Source: Caulobacter sp. 17J80-11 (GTDB lineage Bacteria > Pseudomonadota > Alphaproteobacteria > Caulobacterales > Caulobacteraceae). From it: a stretch of DNA of 64,000 bases. Below, piece by piece: positions 42,962-53,583 of this stretch (within the stretch, counting starts at the first letter, position 1; each line of letters begins with the position of its first letter). A program made the translations under genes and the position numbers. The stretch lies in contig NZ_JACSJI010000003.1 of NCBI RefSeq assembly GCF_014349105.1, positions 62,001 through 126,000 on the forward strand, given 5' to 3'. The notes below the pieces were generated by a model. That model searched no databases, had not been told where the DNA came from, and saw only the letters and a list, made by a program, of their open reading frames with translations.

Positions 42962-43353
42962 CGGGGCTCCTTGGCGGGCAGCGTCGCCGTGTAGACGAAC
43001 GCATACAGCGTCGAGGCGGTCCACGGCAGGGCCACGGTCCTGAGGAGCTCCGGCGTGCCGGCCAGCGCGTGGACGGCGCTCAGCACCCCGGCGATCAGGG
43101 TGCAGCTGATCAGGGGCGGCGCGATCCGGGCCGCCGGTCCCGGCAGACGCGCGTAGAGCGCCTCCAGCCCGCGCTTGAGCAACAACATCAAAACCGCGGA
43201 CAGCGCGCCCTGGACCAGGAAGGCCGGGAGCATGGCGCGGGGGCCGTGGGCGCTGTTGGCGAAGGCGGCCCAGCCCCCCATCGCCACGAAAGCCACAGCC
43301 ACGTGCAGCGGCGTGGACCGTGCGGTCTGGGACATGGACGAGCTTTGCGCCAT
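42958..43353 (-). CDS. Unknown four-helix membrane protein, 131 aa
   Basis: About four hydrophobic segments (near residues 17-35, 43-62, 78-97 and 105-124) and short loops; no motif recognised. It is translationally coupled to the CDP-alcohol transferase-like gene (GTGA). Head to head with cdsA: its ATG at 43353 lies within a CATG that could also start cdsA at 43352. The context suggests a helper of phospholipid synthesis, but nothing in the sequence proves it. Confidence 0.75.
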   Translation of the reverse strand: MAQSSSMSQTARSTPLHVAVAFVAMGGWAAFANSAHGPRAMLPAFLVQGALSAVLMLLLKRGLEALYARLPGPAARIAPPLISCTLIAGVLSAVHALAGTPELLRTVALPWTASTLYAFVYTATLPAKEPR

Positions 43354-43390
43354 GCTTTCCTCGAATCAGTCGGGCTTTTCGAGACTAGCC

Positions 43391-44356
43391 ATGCCGGCGC
43401 CGTCGGTCGAAATCGGTCTGCACCTGCCCTCCGCCCTCGCCTGGGGGCTGGGCGGCGTCGTCGGCGCGCTCGTGCTCGGCACGCTCGCCGCCTTGCTGGC
43501 GCCGCGGTTCAAGCCCGGCAAGGACTTCAGCGAGCTGCGCCTGCGGGTCTGGTCCTGGTGGGTGATGGTCGCCCTGGTGGCCGCCGCCCTGGTCGCCGGC
43601 TGGCCGGCGCTCACCTTGCTGTTCGCCTTCGTGTCGTTCGTGGCGCTCAGGGAATTCCTGTCGCTGGCCCCGATCCGGTCGGAAGACCGGCTGGTGGTGC
43701 TGTTCGCCTATCTGAGCGTGCCGGTGGCCTACGGCCTGGTCGCCGCCGACCTCTACGGCATCTACCTGGTCGCCATTCCGGTCTGGTTCTTCCTGATCAC
43801 GCCCTTCCTGATGGCGCTGGCCGGCCAGACGCGCGGCTATCTGCCGACCGTCTCGGTGTTCAACTGGGGCGTGGTGACCTGCGTGTACAATCTCGGCGTC
43901 ATCCCGATGTTGATGCGCACGCCTGACGCCGAGGCCCCGGCCGGGGCGGCCGGCATGGTGTTCCTGCTGCTGTTCGCCACCGAGGCCAACGACGTGCTGC
44001 AGTACGTCTGCGGCAAGCTGTTCGGCCGTCACAAGATCCTGCCCAAGGTCAGCCCCAACAAGACCTGGGAAGGCTTCCTGGGCGGCTGGGCGCTGACCGC
44101 CCTGCTGATCGCCTTCCTGGCCCCGCTGTTCACGCCGCTGGCGCTGGGACCTTCGGTGCTGCTGGCGGTGTTGCTGCCGCTGGCCGGATTCGCCGGCGAC
44201 GTGACCATGTCGGCGGTGAAGCGGGACCTGGGCGTGAAGGACACCTCGCACTTCATCCCCGGCCACGGGGGCGTGCTGGACCGGGTCGACAGCCTGACCT
44301 TCACAGCGCCGCTCTATTTCCACGTGCTGGCCTACTATGCCCTCGCCAAGTACTGA
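43391..44356 (+). CDS. cdsA: Phosphatidate cytidylyltransferase
   Basis: A 321-residue membrane enzyme that makes CDP-diacylglycerol from phosphatidate and CTP. It has about eight membrane helices and the C-terminal family signature SAVKRDLGVKD followed by HFIPGHGGVLDRVDS. KVSPNKTWEGFLGG is also present. An in-frame ATG at 43352 would add 13 residues and interlock with the divergent gene; neither start has a strong ribosome-binding site. The end overlaps plsC by 20 bases. Confidence 0.92.
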   Translation: MPAPSVEIGLHLPSALAWGLGGVVGALVLGTLAALLAPRFKPGKDFSELRLRVWSWWVMVALVAAALVAGWPALTLLFAFVSFVALREFLSLAPIRSEDRLVVLFAYLSVPVAYGLVAADLYGIYLVAIPVWFFLITPFLMALAGQTRGYLPTVSVFNWGVVTCVYNLGVIPMLMRTPDAEAPAGAAGMVFLLLFATEANDVLQYVCGKLFGRHKILPKVSPNKTWEGFLGGWALTALLIAFLAPLFTPLALGPSVLLAVLLPLAGFAGDVTMSAVKRDLGVKDTSHFIPGHGGVLDRVDSLTFTAPLYFHVLAYYALAKY

Positions 44357-44993
44357 CCCGTCGCCGTTCCGGGTGCTGTTCCTGCGCCTGCTGGCCCGGC
44401 CGGTCGCGCGCTTCCTGACCGGGGCGGACGTGATCGGGCGCGAGAAGCTGCCCTTGGCCGGGCCGGCCATCGTGGCGGCCAACCACAACAGCCACATGGA
44501 CACCTTCCTGCTGCTGTCGGTGTTTCCGCCGGAGGTGTTGGCCAAGGTGCGTCCGGTGGCGGCGGCCGACTACTTCCTGGCCGGCCCCGCCCTGTCGTGG
44601 TTCGCGCGGCGGATGATCGGCATCACGCCGATTTCGCGGTCGGCGGCCCGGGGCGAGGACGTGCTGGCCCCGGCCAAGGCGGCGCTGGCGCGGGGCGAGA
44701 TCATCGTGGTGTTTCCCGAGGGCACGCGCGGCGCGCCCGAGGAACTGGCCCCGCTGAAGAGCGGCGTGGCGCGCCTGGCCGAGGCGTTCCCGGAGGCGCC
44801 GGTGGTGCCGGTATGGATCCAGGGAGCCGGGCGCGTGCTGCCCAAGGGCGCGATCGTCCCGGTGCCGATGAACTGCTCGGTTCAGGTCGGCGAGGCCCTG
44901 CGCTGGGGCGGCGACAAGCCGGGCTTCATGTCGGCGCTTCGTGATCGGCTGGCGGAGCTGCAGGCGTCGGCGCCGCCGCTGCGCTGGCGCTGA
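44337..44993 (+). CDS. plsC: 1-acyl-sn-glycerol-3-phosphate acyltransferase (PlsC-like)
   Basis: A 218-residue LPLAT-family acyltransferase. The catalytic HX4D motif is in NHNSHMDTF, and the lysophosphatidate-binding motif is FPEGTRG. It would acylate lysophosphatidate to phosphatidate, the substrate of the overlapping cdsA product. The 20-base overlap with cdsA means coupled translation. The gene converges with the CPBP protease gene and shares 68 bases with it at the 3' ends. Confidence 0.9.
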   Translation: MPSPSTDPSPFRVLFLRLLARPVARFLTGADVIGREKLPLAGPAIVAANHNSHMDTFLLLSVFPPEVLAKVRPVAAADYFLAGPALSWFARRMIGITPISRSAARGEDVLAPAKAALARGEIIVVFPEGTRGAPEELAPLKSGVARLAEAFPEAPVVPVWIQGAGRVLPKGAIVPVPMNCSVQVGEALRWGGDKPGFMSALRDRLAELQASAPPLRWR

Positions 44994-45882
44994 CCCGCCG
45001 GGCCAGGAGCTCGATCACCGCGACGGCGACCAGGGTGGTGGTGACGTCGGCGACGAGGAAGACCGGCGGGTAGCCCTGGCCGGGCTGGGCGGCCTCCGAG
45101 AAGGGCTGGAAGAACCAGGCCAGGGCCAGGTTGTTGGCCCAGTGGGCGCCGACGGCGAACTCCAGTCCGCCCAGCCGCAGGGTCGCCCAGGCGAACAGGA
45201 AGCCGGACAGCCCCCGCGCGATGAAGGCGGCCGGGTCCGGGTCGACGTGCACGGCGGCGAAGATCAGGCCGTTGATCGCGCTCAGCACCAGGATGCGGCG
45301 GCTGAAGGCGCCGCTGATCTGCAGCAGCACGCCCCGGCAGAAGGCTTCCTCGGCCGCCGCCGCGATCAGCAGCAGCGGCGCGGCGGCGGCGGCGTAGGCC
45401 AGGCGCGAGGCCAGAGGCCAGCCGACGTCCAGCACCGGCGGGGACAGGCGCTCGCCGGTCAGCACGCTTTCGACCCAGACCGAGCCGAGCACCAGCGCGC
45501 CCAGGGTGACGAAGCCCGCCAGCGCGAGCGTCAGCTTCGGGCGGCGTACGGCGAGGAAGCTCGACATCGGGCGCTGGAAGCAGGCCGACGCGGCCAGCAC
45601 GAAGGAGCCTGCGGTCATGGTCAGCACCAGGGCGAGCACGCCCATGAACGGCACTTCCAGCCACAGGCGGTTCACGCCTTCGGGCACCGGCTCCATGTCG
45701 GAGAAGATGGCCAGGAACTGCGGGGAGACGACGCCGAGGATGACGCCCAAAGCCGCGGTGCCGGCGAAGCTCAGCGCGCAGCCCAGGAAGAACCAGGCCA
45801 CGATCCACTTCGGTTTGCGCTCCCGCGCCCCCACGGGCGCGAGGAAGGCGGGGACGGGCGCGCGCTCGGCGATGTCGGGCAT
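44926..45882 (-). CDS. CPBP-family intramembrane metalloprotease
   Basis: A 318-residue polytopic protein with about eight membrane helices. The CPBP (Abi/CAAX protease) motifs are EEAFCRG (EExxxR type), FAAVHVDPDP and GAHWANNLAL (HxxxN/B type). Some members process prenylated proteins, others confer bacteriocin immunity; the substrate here is unknown. The start ATG is at 45882. It overlaps plsC convergently by 68 bases, which is unusually long for this window. Confidence 0.88.
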   Translation of the reverse strand: MPDIAERAPVPAFLAPVGARERKPKWIVAWFFLGCALSFAGTAALGVILGVVSPQFLAIFSDMEPVPEGVNRLWLEVPFMGVLALVLTMTAGSFVLAASACFQRPMSSFLAVRRPKLTLALAGFVTLGALVLGSVWVESVLTGERLSPPVLDVGWPLASRLAYAAAAAPLLLIAAAAEEAFCRGVLLQISGAFSRRILVLSAINGLIFAAVHVDPDPAAFIARGLSGFLFAWATLRLGGLEFAVGAHWANNLALAWFFQPFSEAAQPGQGYPPVFLVADVTTTLVAVAVIELLARRVSASAAAAPTPAAPPADHEAPT

Positions 45883-45943
45883 CGGGAGGCCGGAGCTCCT
45901 TCGGCTTGCTAAGGCGCGGTCGGCCGTGCGACCCGAATGGGCA

Positions 45944-46510
45944 ATGCGAATCGTGTCCGGAAAGTTTCGAGGCAAGGGGCTCTCCACGCCCCCGGGGCAG
46001 GGTACGCGGCCGACGTCGGACCGCGCCCGCCAGGCCGTGTTCAACATCCTGGAGCATGCGGAGTGGTCGCCCGGCCTGCACGAGCGGCGGGTGATCGACC
46101 TGTTCGCCGGCTCCGGCGCGCTGGGGCTGGAGGCCATGTCGCGCGGCGCGGCCTTCTGCCTGTTCGTGGAGACCGACGAGGCGGCGCGCGGGGCCATCCG
46201 CGACAACGTCGAGGCTATGGGCCTGTTCGGCGTCACCCGGGTGCACCGGCGCGACGCCACCGACCTCGGCGTACGCCCTGGCTCGGCCGGGCCGGCGTTC
46301 GACCTGGCCTTCCTGGATCCGCCCTACCGCAAGGGCCTGGGCGAGCGCGCACTGGCCAAGCTGGCGGAAGGCGGCTGGCTGGAGCCCGGCGCGATCGTCA
46401 TGCTGGAGCGGGCGTCGGACGAGGCCGATCCGGAGCTGCCCGGCTACGAGCGGCTGGACGCGCGCGACTACGGCGCCGCGCGGGTGTTCTTCCTGCGTTA
46501 CGCCGGCTGA
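45944..46510 (+). CDS. rsmD: 16S rRNA (guanine-966-N2)-methyltransferase
   Basis: A 188-residue class I SAM methyltransferase: the family N-terminus MRIVSGKFRGKGLSTPP, TRPTSDRARQAVFNILEH, SAM-binding VIDLFAGSGALGLEAMSRG, and the catalytic LDPPYRKG. It methylates G966 of 16S rRNA. It is divergent from the CPBP gene and convergent with the HAD gene 12 bases downstream. Confidence 0.95.
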   Translation: MRIVSGKFRGKGLSTPPGQGTRPTSDRARQAVFNILEHAEWSPGLHERRVIDLFAGSGALGLEAMSRGAAFCLFVETDEAARGAIRDNVEAMGLFGVTRVHRRDATDLGVRPGSAGPAFDLAFLDPPYRKGLGERALAKLAEGGWLEPGAIVMLERASDEADPELPGYERLDARDYGAARVFFLRYAG

Positions 46511-46522
46511 ACCAGCCCAGAC

Positions 46523-47179
46523 TCAGCCTTGGGCGCGGCGGCCTTCCCCGGCCGGCAGCAGCAGCTGGGCCAGGTCGTCCAGGGTCGGGAAGTAGTGAGT
46601 CGGCTTGCCGGCCTGCAGGGCGTCGGGATGGGTGTAGCCCCAGCCCACCGCGCCGAAGGCGGCGCGCACCTTGCGGGCGGCGTCCAGGTCGCGCAGCTCG
46701 TCGCCGACGCACAGGGTCTGGGCCGGCGTGGCGCCCAGGCGCTTCATGGTCTTGCGGAATTTCGACGCCTTGCCGAACACCGACGCGCCGCAGTCGAAGT
46801 GCTCGATGCGGGTGCAGGCGCTCTCGCCCAGGATCAGGCGGGCGTTGGCTTCGGAATTCGAGGTCACCAGCGCGACGCGCAGGCCAGCGTCGGACAGCTG
46901 GTCCAGCAGGTCGGCGACGCCGGGGAATGGACGGATCTGCTCTGCGTCGGCGGCCATCAGCTCGTGCAGGCGCATGGCCGCGCGCGGCAGCTTCCACGGC
47001 GCGACGCGCTGGCGCTTGATGATCTGGCGCGCCGACATGTGGCGCAGCTCTTCCAGCTCATGGTCGGCGATCGTGCGCAGACCGCACTCCTCCGCCACCT
47101 GGTTCATCACCGAGAGGAACCACGGGAAAGAGTCGGCCAAGGTGCCGTCGAAATCAAAAATGACGAGCTTGTAGGTCAC
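46523..47179 (-). CDS. HAD-family phosphatase (phosphoglycolate-phosphatase-like)
   Basis: A 218-residue HAD-IA hydrolase. Motif I is DFDGTLADS with the nucleophile Asp, an alpha-helical cap occupies about residues 17-80, motif II is VALVTSNSEA, motif III a Lys in ASKFRKTMKRL, and motif IV CVGDELRDLDAAR. Substrates may be phosphoglycolate or another small phosphate; the sequence does not decide. The start is a GTG at 47179. A 48-bp palindromic repeat lies upstream. Confidence 0.88.
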   Translation of the reverse strand: MTYKLVIFDFDGTLADSFPWFLSVMNQVAEECGLRTIADHELEELRHMSARQIIKRQRVAPWKLPRAAMRLHELMAADAEQIRPFPGVADLLDQLSDAGLRVALVTSNSEANARLILGESACTRIEHFDCGASVFGKASKFRKTMKRLGATPAQTLCVGDELRDLDAARKVRAAFGAVGWGYTHPDALQAGKPTHYFPTLDDLAQLLLPAGEGRRAQG

Positions 47180-47254
47180 GCCCCGCCCCTAGAGCCTTCC
47201 CGCTTCGAATGGACCTGTTCGCCGCGGATCAGAAGGCCCGAAATCCTAAGTTCA

Positions 47255-47302
47255 GAGCGCGATCAGCGCCGAAATCCGCATTCAGTTTCGGCTGTCACGC
47301 TC
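47255..47302. repeat. 48-bp palindromic dispersed repeat, copy 2
   Basis: Left arm GAGCGCGATCAGCGCCGAAA, 11-base loop, right arm TTTCGGCTGTCACGCTC, in the same orientation and with the same length as the copy at 18345. It lies between the HAD gene and mutL, which point the same way. It may attenuate mutL read-through into the HAD gene. Confidence 0.65.
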
Positions 47303-47327
47303 CAGACTGCGCCGTTCTGTATCCGGC

Positions 47328-49181
<1,854 letters not shown>

Positions 49182-49210
49182 GTGTGGAAGCCCAGAAGAG
49201 CCTCGAAAAA

Positions 49211-49247
49211 CCAAAAGGGCCGCTCAGGATATCCCGAGTCGGCCCTT
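49211..49247 (-). terminator. Intrinsic terminator after the DUF3035 gene
   Basis: AAGGGCCG (49215-49222) pairs with CGGCCCTT (49240-49247), with inner CTC/GAG and GG/CC pairs. On the minus strand TTTTGGTTTTT follows. It separates the DUF3035 lipoprotein gene from mutL, with its tail running into the mutL leader. Confidence 0.82.
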
Positions 49248-49271
49248 GAAGCGGTCGCTTGAGGCTGCGGC

Positions 49272-49817
49272 TTAGAGGCCCGGCAGCTTCAGCTTGTTTT
49301 CCTTCTTGGCGATGACCACCGGCTGGCCTCCGGTCAGGCCCTTGACCCGCTCGGCTTCCTTGGCGGCGTCGACCGGATCGGCGCTCTCGGTCGGCTGCGC
49401 GGCCTCGCCCTTGTCGTTCTTCCAGAACAGGACTTTGTCGGCGAAGCTCTTTTCCTTGTAGGCCAGGTCGCCGTTCTCGTCGTCGACGACGTAGCGGGCC
49501 AGCGGGTCGGCCTTGTCGGCGCCGGCCTTGGCGGCCAGCAGCTTCTCGCCTTCCGAGCGCATCTGGTTCTGGCGCTGGCCCAGCAGGACCTGACGCGCCG
49601 AGCTTTCCGGCTGCAGCTCTTCGGGGCGCGGCTCGCCCGGCGTCGGCGGACGCAGGGCGAAGTCCGGCGGCACCACCAGCGGGGCCTTGGAGACGACGCG
49701 GAACTCGTCCGGCGTGACCTTGGTCATGCCGAGCGCCTGGCGGGTCGACTGGCAGGCCGTGGCGCCAAGCGCCGCCGCCGTCAGGATCGCCACGGTGATC
49801 ACGCGGTTGATATTCAT
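49272..49817 (-). CDS. DUF3035 lipoprotein
   Basis: A 181-residue protein with a lipoprotein signal (hydrophobic core, then ALGATAC; Cys at about residue 22). The mature part has the DUF3035 features: a TPDEFRVVSKAPLVVPPDF motif followed by PEELQPES, then a charged, probably disordered region. The role is unknown; it would be processed by LspA, whose gene lies 41 bases upstream in the same direction. GGAG seven bases upstream supports the ATG. Confidence 0.9.
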   Translation of the reverse strand: MNINRVITVAILTAAALGATACQSTRQALGMTKVTPDEFRVVSKAPLVVPPDFALRPPTPGEPRPEELQPESSARQVLLGQRQNQMRSEGEKLLAAKAGADKADPLARYVVDDENGDLAYKEKSFADKVLFWKNDKGEAAQPTESADPVDAAKEAERVKGLTGGQPVVIAKKENKLKLPGL

Positions 49818-49858
49818 GCCCTGCTCCGAAGACCCGTCCCGGTGGGAGTGCTCAATCG

Positions 49859-50380
49859 TCAGTTAACCCGATCCCGGCGGGAAGCCAACACTTCCCGCGC
49901 GCTGGGCCAAAAGGTCTCAACCAGCAGCAGGATGACGCCCACGGTGATGGCGCTGTCGGCCACGTTGAACACCCACGGGAACATCAGCCCTGAGAAATCA
50001 AGGAAGTCGACCACCTTGCCGAAGCGCACGCGGTCGATCACGTTGCCCAGCGCCCCGCCCATGACCAGGCCCAGCGACCAGGCGGTCCAGCGGGAGGTGG
50101 TTTGCCGCACCCACCAGCCGATGGCGATCGACACGCCGACGGCGAAGACGGTGAAGAACCAGCGGCCGAACTGGCCGCCGGACTGGCCGAGCCCGAAGCT
50201 CATGCCCTGGTTCCACACCATGCGCAGGTCGAAGATCGGGGTCAGTTCGACGAAGCCGCGCTCGCGCAGCTTCACCCCGTAGAGGATCCAGGCCTTGGAG
50301 AGCTGGTCGAGCACGATCACGCTGGCGGCGATCGCAAAGGCCATGCGCCCCTGCCGGGAGGTTTGAGTCTTTAGGTCCAT
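49859..50380 (-). CDS. lspA: Lipoprotein signal peptidase (signal peptidase II)
   Basis: A 173-residue inner-membrane aspartic protease with four helices. The two catalytic Asp residues are in GGALGNVIDRV and FNVADSAITVG. It removes signal peptides from prolipoproteins after lipidation. It lies 27 bases after ileS in the same direction, the classical ileS-lspA arrangement, and before a lipoprotein gene. Confidence 0.97.
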   Translation of the reverse strand: MDLKTQTSRQGRMAFAIAASVIVLDQLSKAWILYGVKLRERGFVELTPIFDLRMVWNQGMSFGLGQSGGQFGRWFFTVFAVGVSIAIGWWVRQTTSRWTAWSLGLVMGGALGNVIDRVRFGKVVDFLDFSGLMFPWVFNVADSAITVGVILLLVETFWPSAREVLASRRDRVN

Positions 50381-50407
50381 GTGCGTGTTAAACCCCGAAC
50401 CTGTGCC

Positions 50408-53347
50408 TCAGGCCACCGCTTCGTTTCGACGCGCGTCCCACCAGGCCACCGCGTCGGCGTCGCGCAGGGACAGGTCCGGATAGCGGGGATCGGTCCCCAC
50501 CTCCGGCAGCACCCGCCAGGAGCGCGCGCACTTGCGGCCTTCGGCCTTGTGCGGGGCGACCCACACGCCGGCGATCTCCGGCATGGCGAACAGGCCTTCG
50601 GTCGCTGGCGCCGCGTCGACCTTCTCCAGCTTCGCGGCGCTGGTGCGGAACACCTCGGCCGGGTCGACCGGGGGCAGGCCCGCGCCGCCCGCGAAGGCGT
50701 CGAGCAGGGTGGCGTCGACGGTGTAGAGCGTCGGCGCGGCGTCCAGCGCCGAGCCGATGCGCTTCTCGCGACGCTCGACCTCCAGTGCGCCGGTCACCAC
50801 CCGCAGGCCGCGGTCGATGTGGGTCCAGCGCTCGAACTCCGGCGTGTTGCGCCATTGCTCCGGCGTCTCCGGGAAGACGCGCAGGCAGTTGGAGCCGGCT
50901 TCCGGGAAGCGCGTTGTCCACGCCTCTTCGGTGGTGAAGGGCACGAGCGGCGACAGCCAGATGGTCAGGCGTTCGAACACCAGGTCCATCACCGTGCGCG
51001 CGGCGCGACGGCGGTCGCTGTCGGGACGGTCGCAATAGAGGCTGTCCTTGCGGACGTCGAAGTACAGAGCCGACAGCTCGTTGGAGCAGAACTCGGCCAC
51101 CGGCCGGATCACGTCCGAGAAGCGATAGGCGCCGTAGGCTTCGCGCACCTGGCCGTCCAGTTCCTGCAGGCGGTGCAGAACGAACCGCTCCAGCGGCGGC
51201 ATGGCCTCGTAGCCGACCCGCTCGGCCTCCTCGAAGCCGGCCAGGGCGCCCAGCAGGTAGCGGAGCGTGTTGCGCAGCTTGCGGTAGGCGTCGACCGTGG
51301 TCTGCAGGATCTGTTTGCCGATCCGCAGGTCGTCCTCGTAGTTCGACAGGGCCACCCAAAGCCGCAGGATCTCGACCCCGCTCTCCTTGGCGACGTCCTG
51401 CGGGGCGACGACGTTGCCCTTGGACTTCGACATCTTCTCCCCGGCCTCGTCGAGCACGAAGCCGTGGGTCAGCACCGCCTCGTAGGGCGCGCGGCCGCGC
51501 GTGCCGCAGGCTTCCAGCAGCGAGGACTGGAACCAGCCGCGGTGCTGGTCGGAGCCTTCCAGGTAGAGGTCGGCCGGCCAGCGGCTGTCGGCCCGGCCTT
51601 CCAGGGTGAAGGCGTGGGTCGAGCCGGAGTCGAACCAGACGTCGAGGATGTCCTCGACCTTCTCGTAGCGCTCGGGATCGTGGTTGCCGAGGAACTCGCG
51701 GGCGTCTTTGGTGAACCAGGCGTCGGCGCCTTCGGCGGTGATCGCCGCGACGATGCGGGCGTCCACGTCGGCGTCGTGCAGCGGCTGGCCGGTGTTCTTG
51801 TCGATGAACATGGCCAGCGGCGTGCCCCAGGCGCGCTGGCGGCTGATCAGCCAGTCGGGCCGGCCTTCCACCATCGAGCGGATGCGGGTCTTGCCGGCGG
51901 CCGGGAAGAACTGGGTCGCCTCGATGGCGTCCAGGGCGGTGTCGCGCAGGCTCCGGCCGGACGGCAGCGGCTGGCCGTCCATGCGCACGAACCACTGCGG
52001 CGTGTTGCGGAAGATCACCGGGGCCTTCGAGCGCCAGCTGTGCGGATAGCTGTGCTCCATCCGCCCGCGGGCCAGTAGGCGGCCGGCCTCGATCAGCTTC
52101 TCCACGACGGCGCCGTTTGCCGGGCCGAACTTGCCGGCCTTCTTGCCCTCGGTCTCCAGCACCTTCAGGCCGCCGAACAGCGGCACGTGCGCATAGTAGG
52201 CGCCGTCCGGATCGACGGTGTCGGGGATCTCGTGGTGGCCGTGGGCGCGCCAGACGTCGAAGTCGTCGGCGCCGTGGCCGGGCGCGGTGTGCACGAAGCC
52301 GGTGCCGGCGTCGTCGGTGACGTGGTCGCCGGCCAGCATGGGCACGCTGAAGCCGTAGCCGCCGTCCAGCGCCGCCAGCGGGTGGCTCAGCACCGCGCCC
52401 TGCGGGTCGAAGCGGTCGACCTTGCGCCATTCGGCGATCTTGGCGGCCTGGCGCACGTCCTCCGCCAGCTTCTCGGCGACGATCAGCCGGTCGCCGGGCT
52501 TGGCCCAGGGCTCGAACGGCAGGTCGGTCTCCATCGCCTCGACCTCGTAGACGCCGTAGGCGATGTCGGGGCCGTAGGACACGGCGCGGTTGGCCGGGAT
52601 GGTCCAGGGGGTGGTGGTCCAGATCACCACGTCGGCGCCGACGGCGCTGTCCTGGCCCTGCACGACCGGGAAGCGCACCCAAACGGTCGGCGAGACGTGG
52701 TCGTGGTACTCGACCTCGGCGTCGGCCAGGGCGGTGCGCTCCACCGGGCTCCACATCACCGGCTTGGAGCCGCGGTAGAGCTGGCCGGAATTCTTGAAGG
52801 CGTGGAATTCACGAACGATCGCCGCCTCGGTGGCGAAGTCCATGGTCGCGTAGGGGCGCTCCCAGCGGCCCAGCACGCCGAGCCGCTTGAACTCGACGCG
52901 CTGCTTGTCGATCCACTCGGCGGCGTAGGCGCGGCAGCGCTCGCGGAACTCGGCCTTGGAGACCTCGTCCTTGCGCCGGCCCTTGGCCCGGAACTCCTCC
53001 TCGATCTTCCACTCGATCGGCAGGCCGTGACAGTCCCAGCCGGGCACGTAGTCGACGTCGTAGCCCATGGCGAAGCGCGAGCGGACCACGAAGTCCTTCA
53101 GCGTCTTGTTCAGGGCGTGGCCGATGTGGATGGCCCCGTTGGCGTAGGGCGGGCCGTCGTGCAGCACGTAGAGCGGCGCCCCGGCCGCCTGGCGCTCGCG
53201 CCGCAGGGTCTCATAGAGCTTGATGTCTTCCCAGCGGGCCAGGGTCTCCGGCTCGCGCTGGGGCAGGCCCGCGCGCATGGGGAAGGGCGTTTCGGGCAGG
53301 AAAACGGTGTCGCGGTAATCGCGGGCGGATTTGACGTCGTCGGCCAT
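50408..53347 (-). CDS. ileS: Isoleucyl-tRNA synthetase
   Basis: A 979-residue class I synthetase. It has the N-terminal HIGH motif in PPYANGAIHIGHALNK, the editing domain (about residues 200-390), KMSKS in GEKMSKSKGNVVAP, an anticodon-binding helical domain, and a shortened C-terminus with only part of the usual zinc-binding Cys set (EGRKCARSW). It charges tRNA-Ile and edits Val. The ATG at 53347 gives MADDVKSARDYRDTVFLP, a typical start; GGGA is seven bases upstream. Confidence 0.98.
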   Translation of the reverse strand: MADDVKSARDYRDTVFLPETPFPMRAGLPQREPETLARWEDIKLYETLRRERQAAGAPLYVLHDGPPYANGAIHIGHALNKTLKDFVVRSRFAMGYDVDYVPGWDCHGLPIEWKIEEEFRAKGRRKDEVSKAEFRERCRAYAAEWIDKQRVEFKRLGVLGRWERPYATMDFATEAAIVREFHAFKNSGQLYRGSKPVMWSPVERTALADAEVEYHDHVSPTVWVRFPVVQGQDSAVGADVVIWTTTPWTIPANRAVSYGPDIAYGVYEVEAMETDLPFEPWAKPGDRLIVAEKLAEDVRQAAKIAEWRKVDRFDPQGAVLSHPLAALDGGYGFSVPMLAGDHVTDDAGTGFVHTAPGHGADDFDVWRAHGHHEIPDTVDPDGAYYAHVPLFGGLKVLETEGKKAGKFGPANGAVVEKLIEAGRLLARGRMEHSYPHSWRSKAPVIFRNTPQWFVRMDGQPLPSGRSLRDTALDAIEATQFFPAAGKTRIRSMVEGRPDWLISRQRAWGTPLAMFIDKNTGQPLHDADVDARIVAAITAEGADAWFTKDAREFLGNHDPERYEKVEDILDVWFDSGSTHAFTLEGRADSRWPADLYLEGSDQHRGWFQSSLLEACGTRGRAPYEAVLTHGFVLDEAGEKMSKSKGNVVAPQDVAKESGVEILRLWVALSNYEDDLRIGKQILQTTVDAYRKLRNTLRYLLGALAGFEEAERVGYEAMPPLERFVLHRLQELDGQVREAYGAYRFSDVIRPVAEFCSNELSALYFDVRKDSLYCDRPDSDRRRAARTVMDLVFERLTIWLSPLVPFTTEEAWTTRFPEAGSNCLRVFPETPEQWRNTPEFERWTHIDRGLRVVTGALEVERREKRIGSALDAAPTLYTVDATLLDAFAGGAGLPPVDPAEVFRTSAAKLEKVDAAPATEGLFAMPEIAGVWVAPHKAEGRKCARSWRVLPEVGTDPRYPDLSLRDADAVAWWDARRNEAVA

Positions 53348-53583
53348 GACAGGTCCCGGCGGAAGTTCGGACGAAAATGGTGCGAAAGCGGGTAGCCCGG
53401 CGCGCGCTGGGACACGTCCCGGCGGCGTCACGCCGGGGAAGTAATTCGCTTCGCGGGGAGGGTCCGAAGAGCCATGCGCGGCGGTGTAACAGAGGGCAGG
53501 GGGAGGGGGAAGGGCGGCCCGTCGGCTGATCGGACGCCGCCGCCGGCCAGGAACCCCGGGGCCGGAGTCGATGCTGTCAGCCC
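53348..53583. other. ileS/TMEM175 divergent intergenic region
   Basis: A 236-base gap that should contain the promoters of ileS (minus) and the TMEM175 gene (plus). It has purine-rich runs (GGGGGAGGGGGAAGGG near 53501) and short inverted pieces, but no clear terminator, T-box-like element or conserved -35/-10 pair that I can support. Confidence 0.35.

Noticed and set aside
39993-43004. A single minus-strand open frame of 1003 codons
   Set aside because: Its C-terminal part is tadA, but the rest is the reverse strand of rluB and neighbours. The low-complexity Ala/Arg/Thr text is the antisense of the repeat tail, not a fusion protein.
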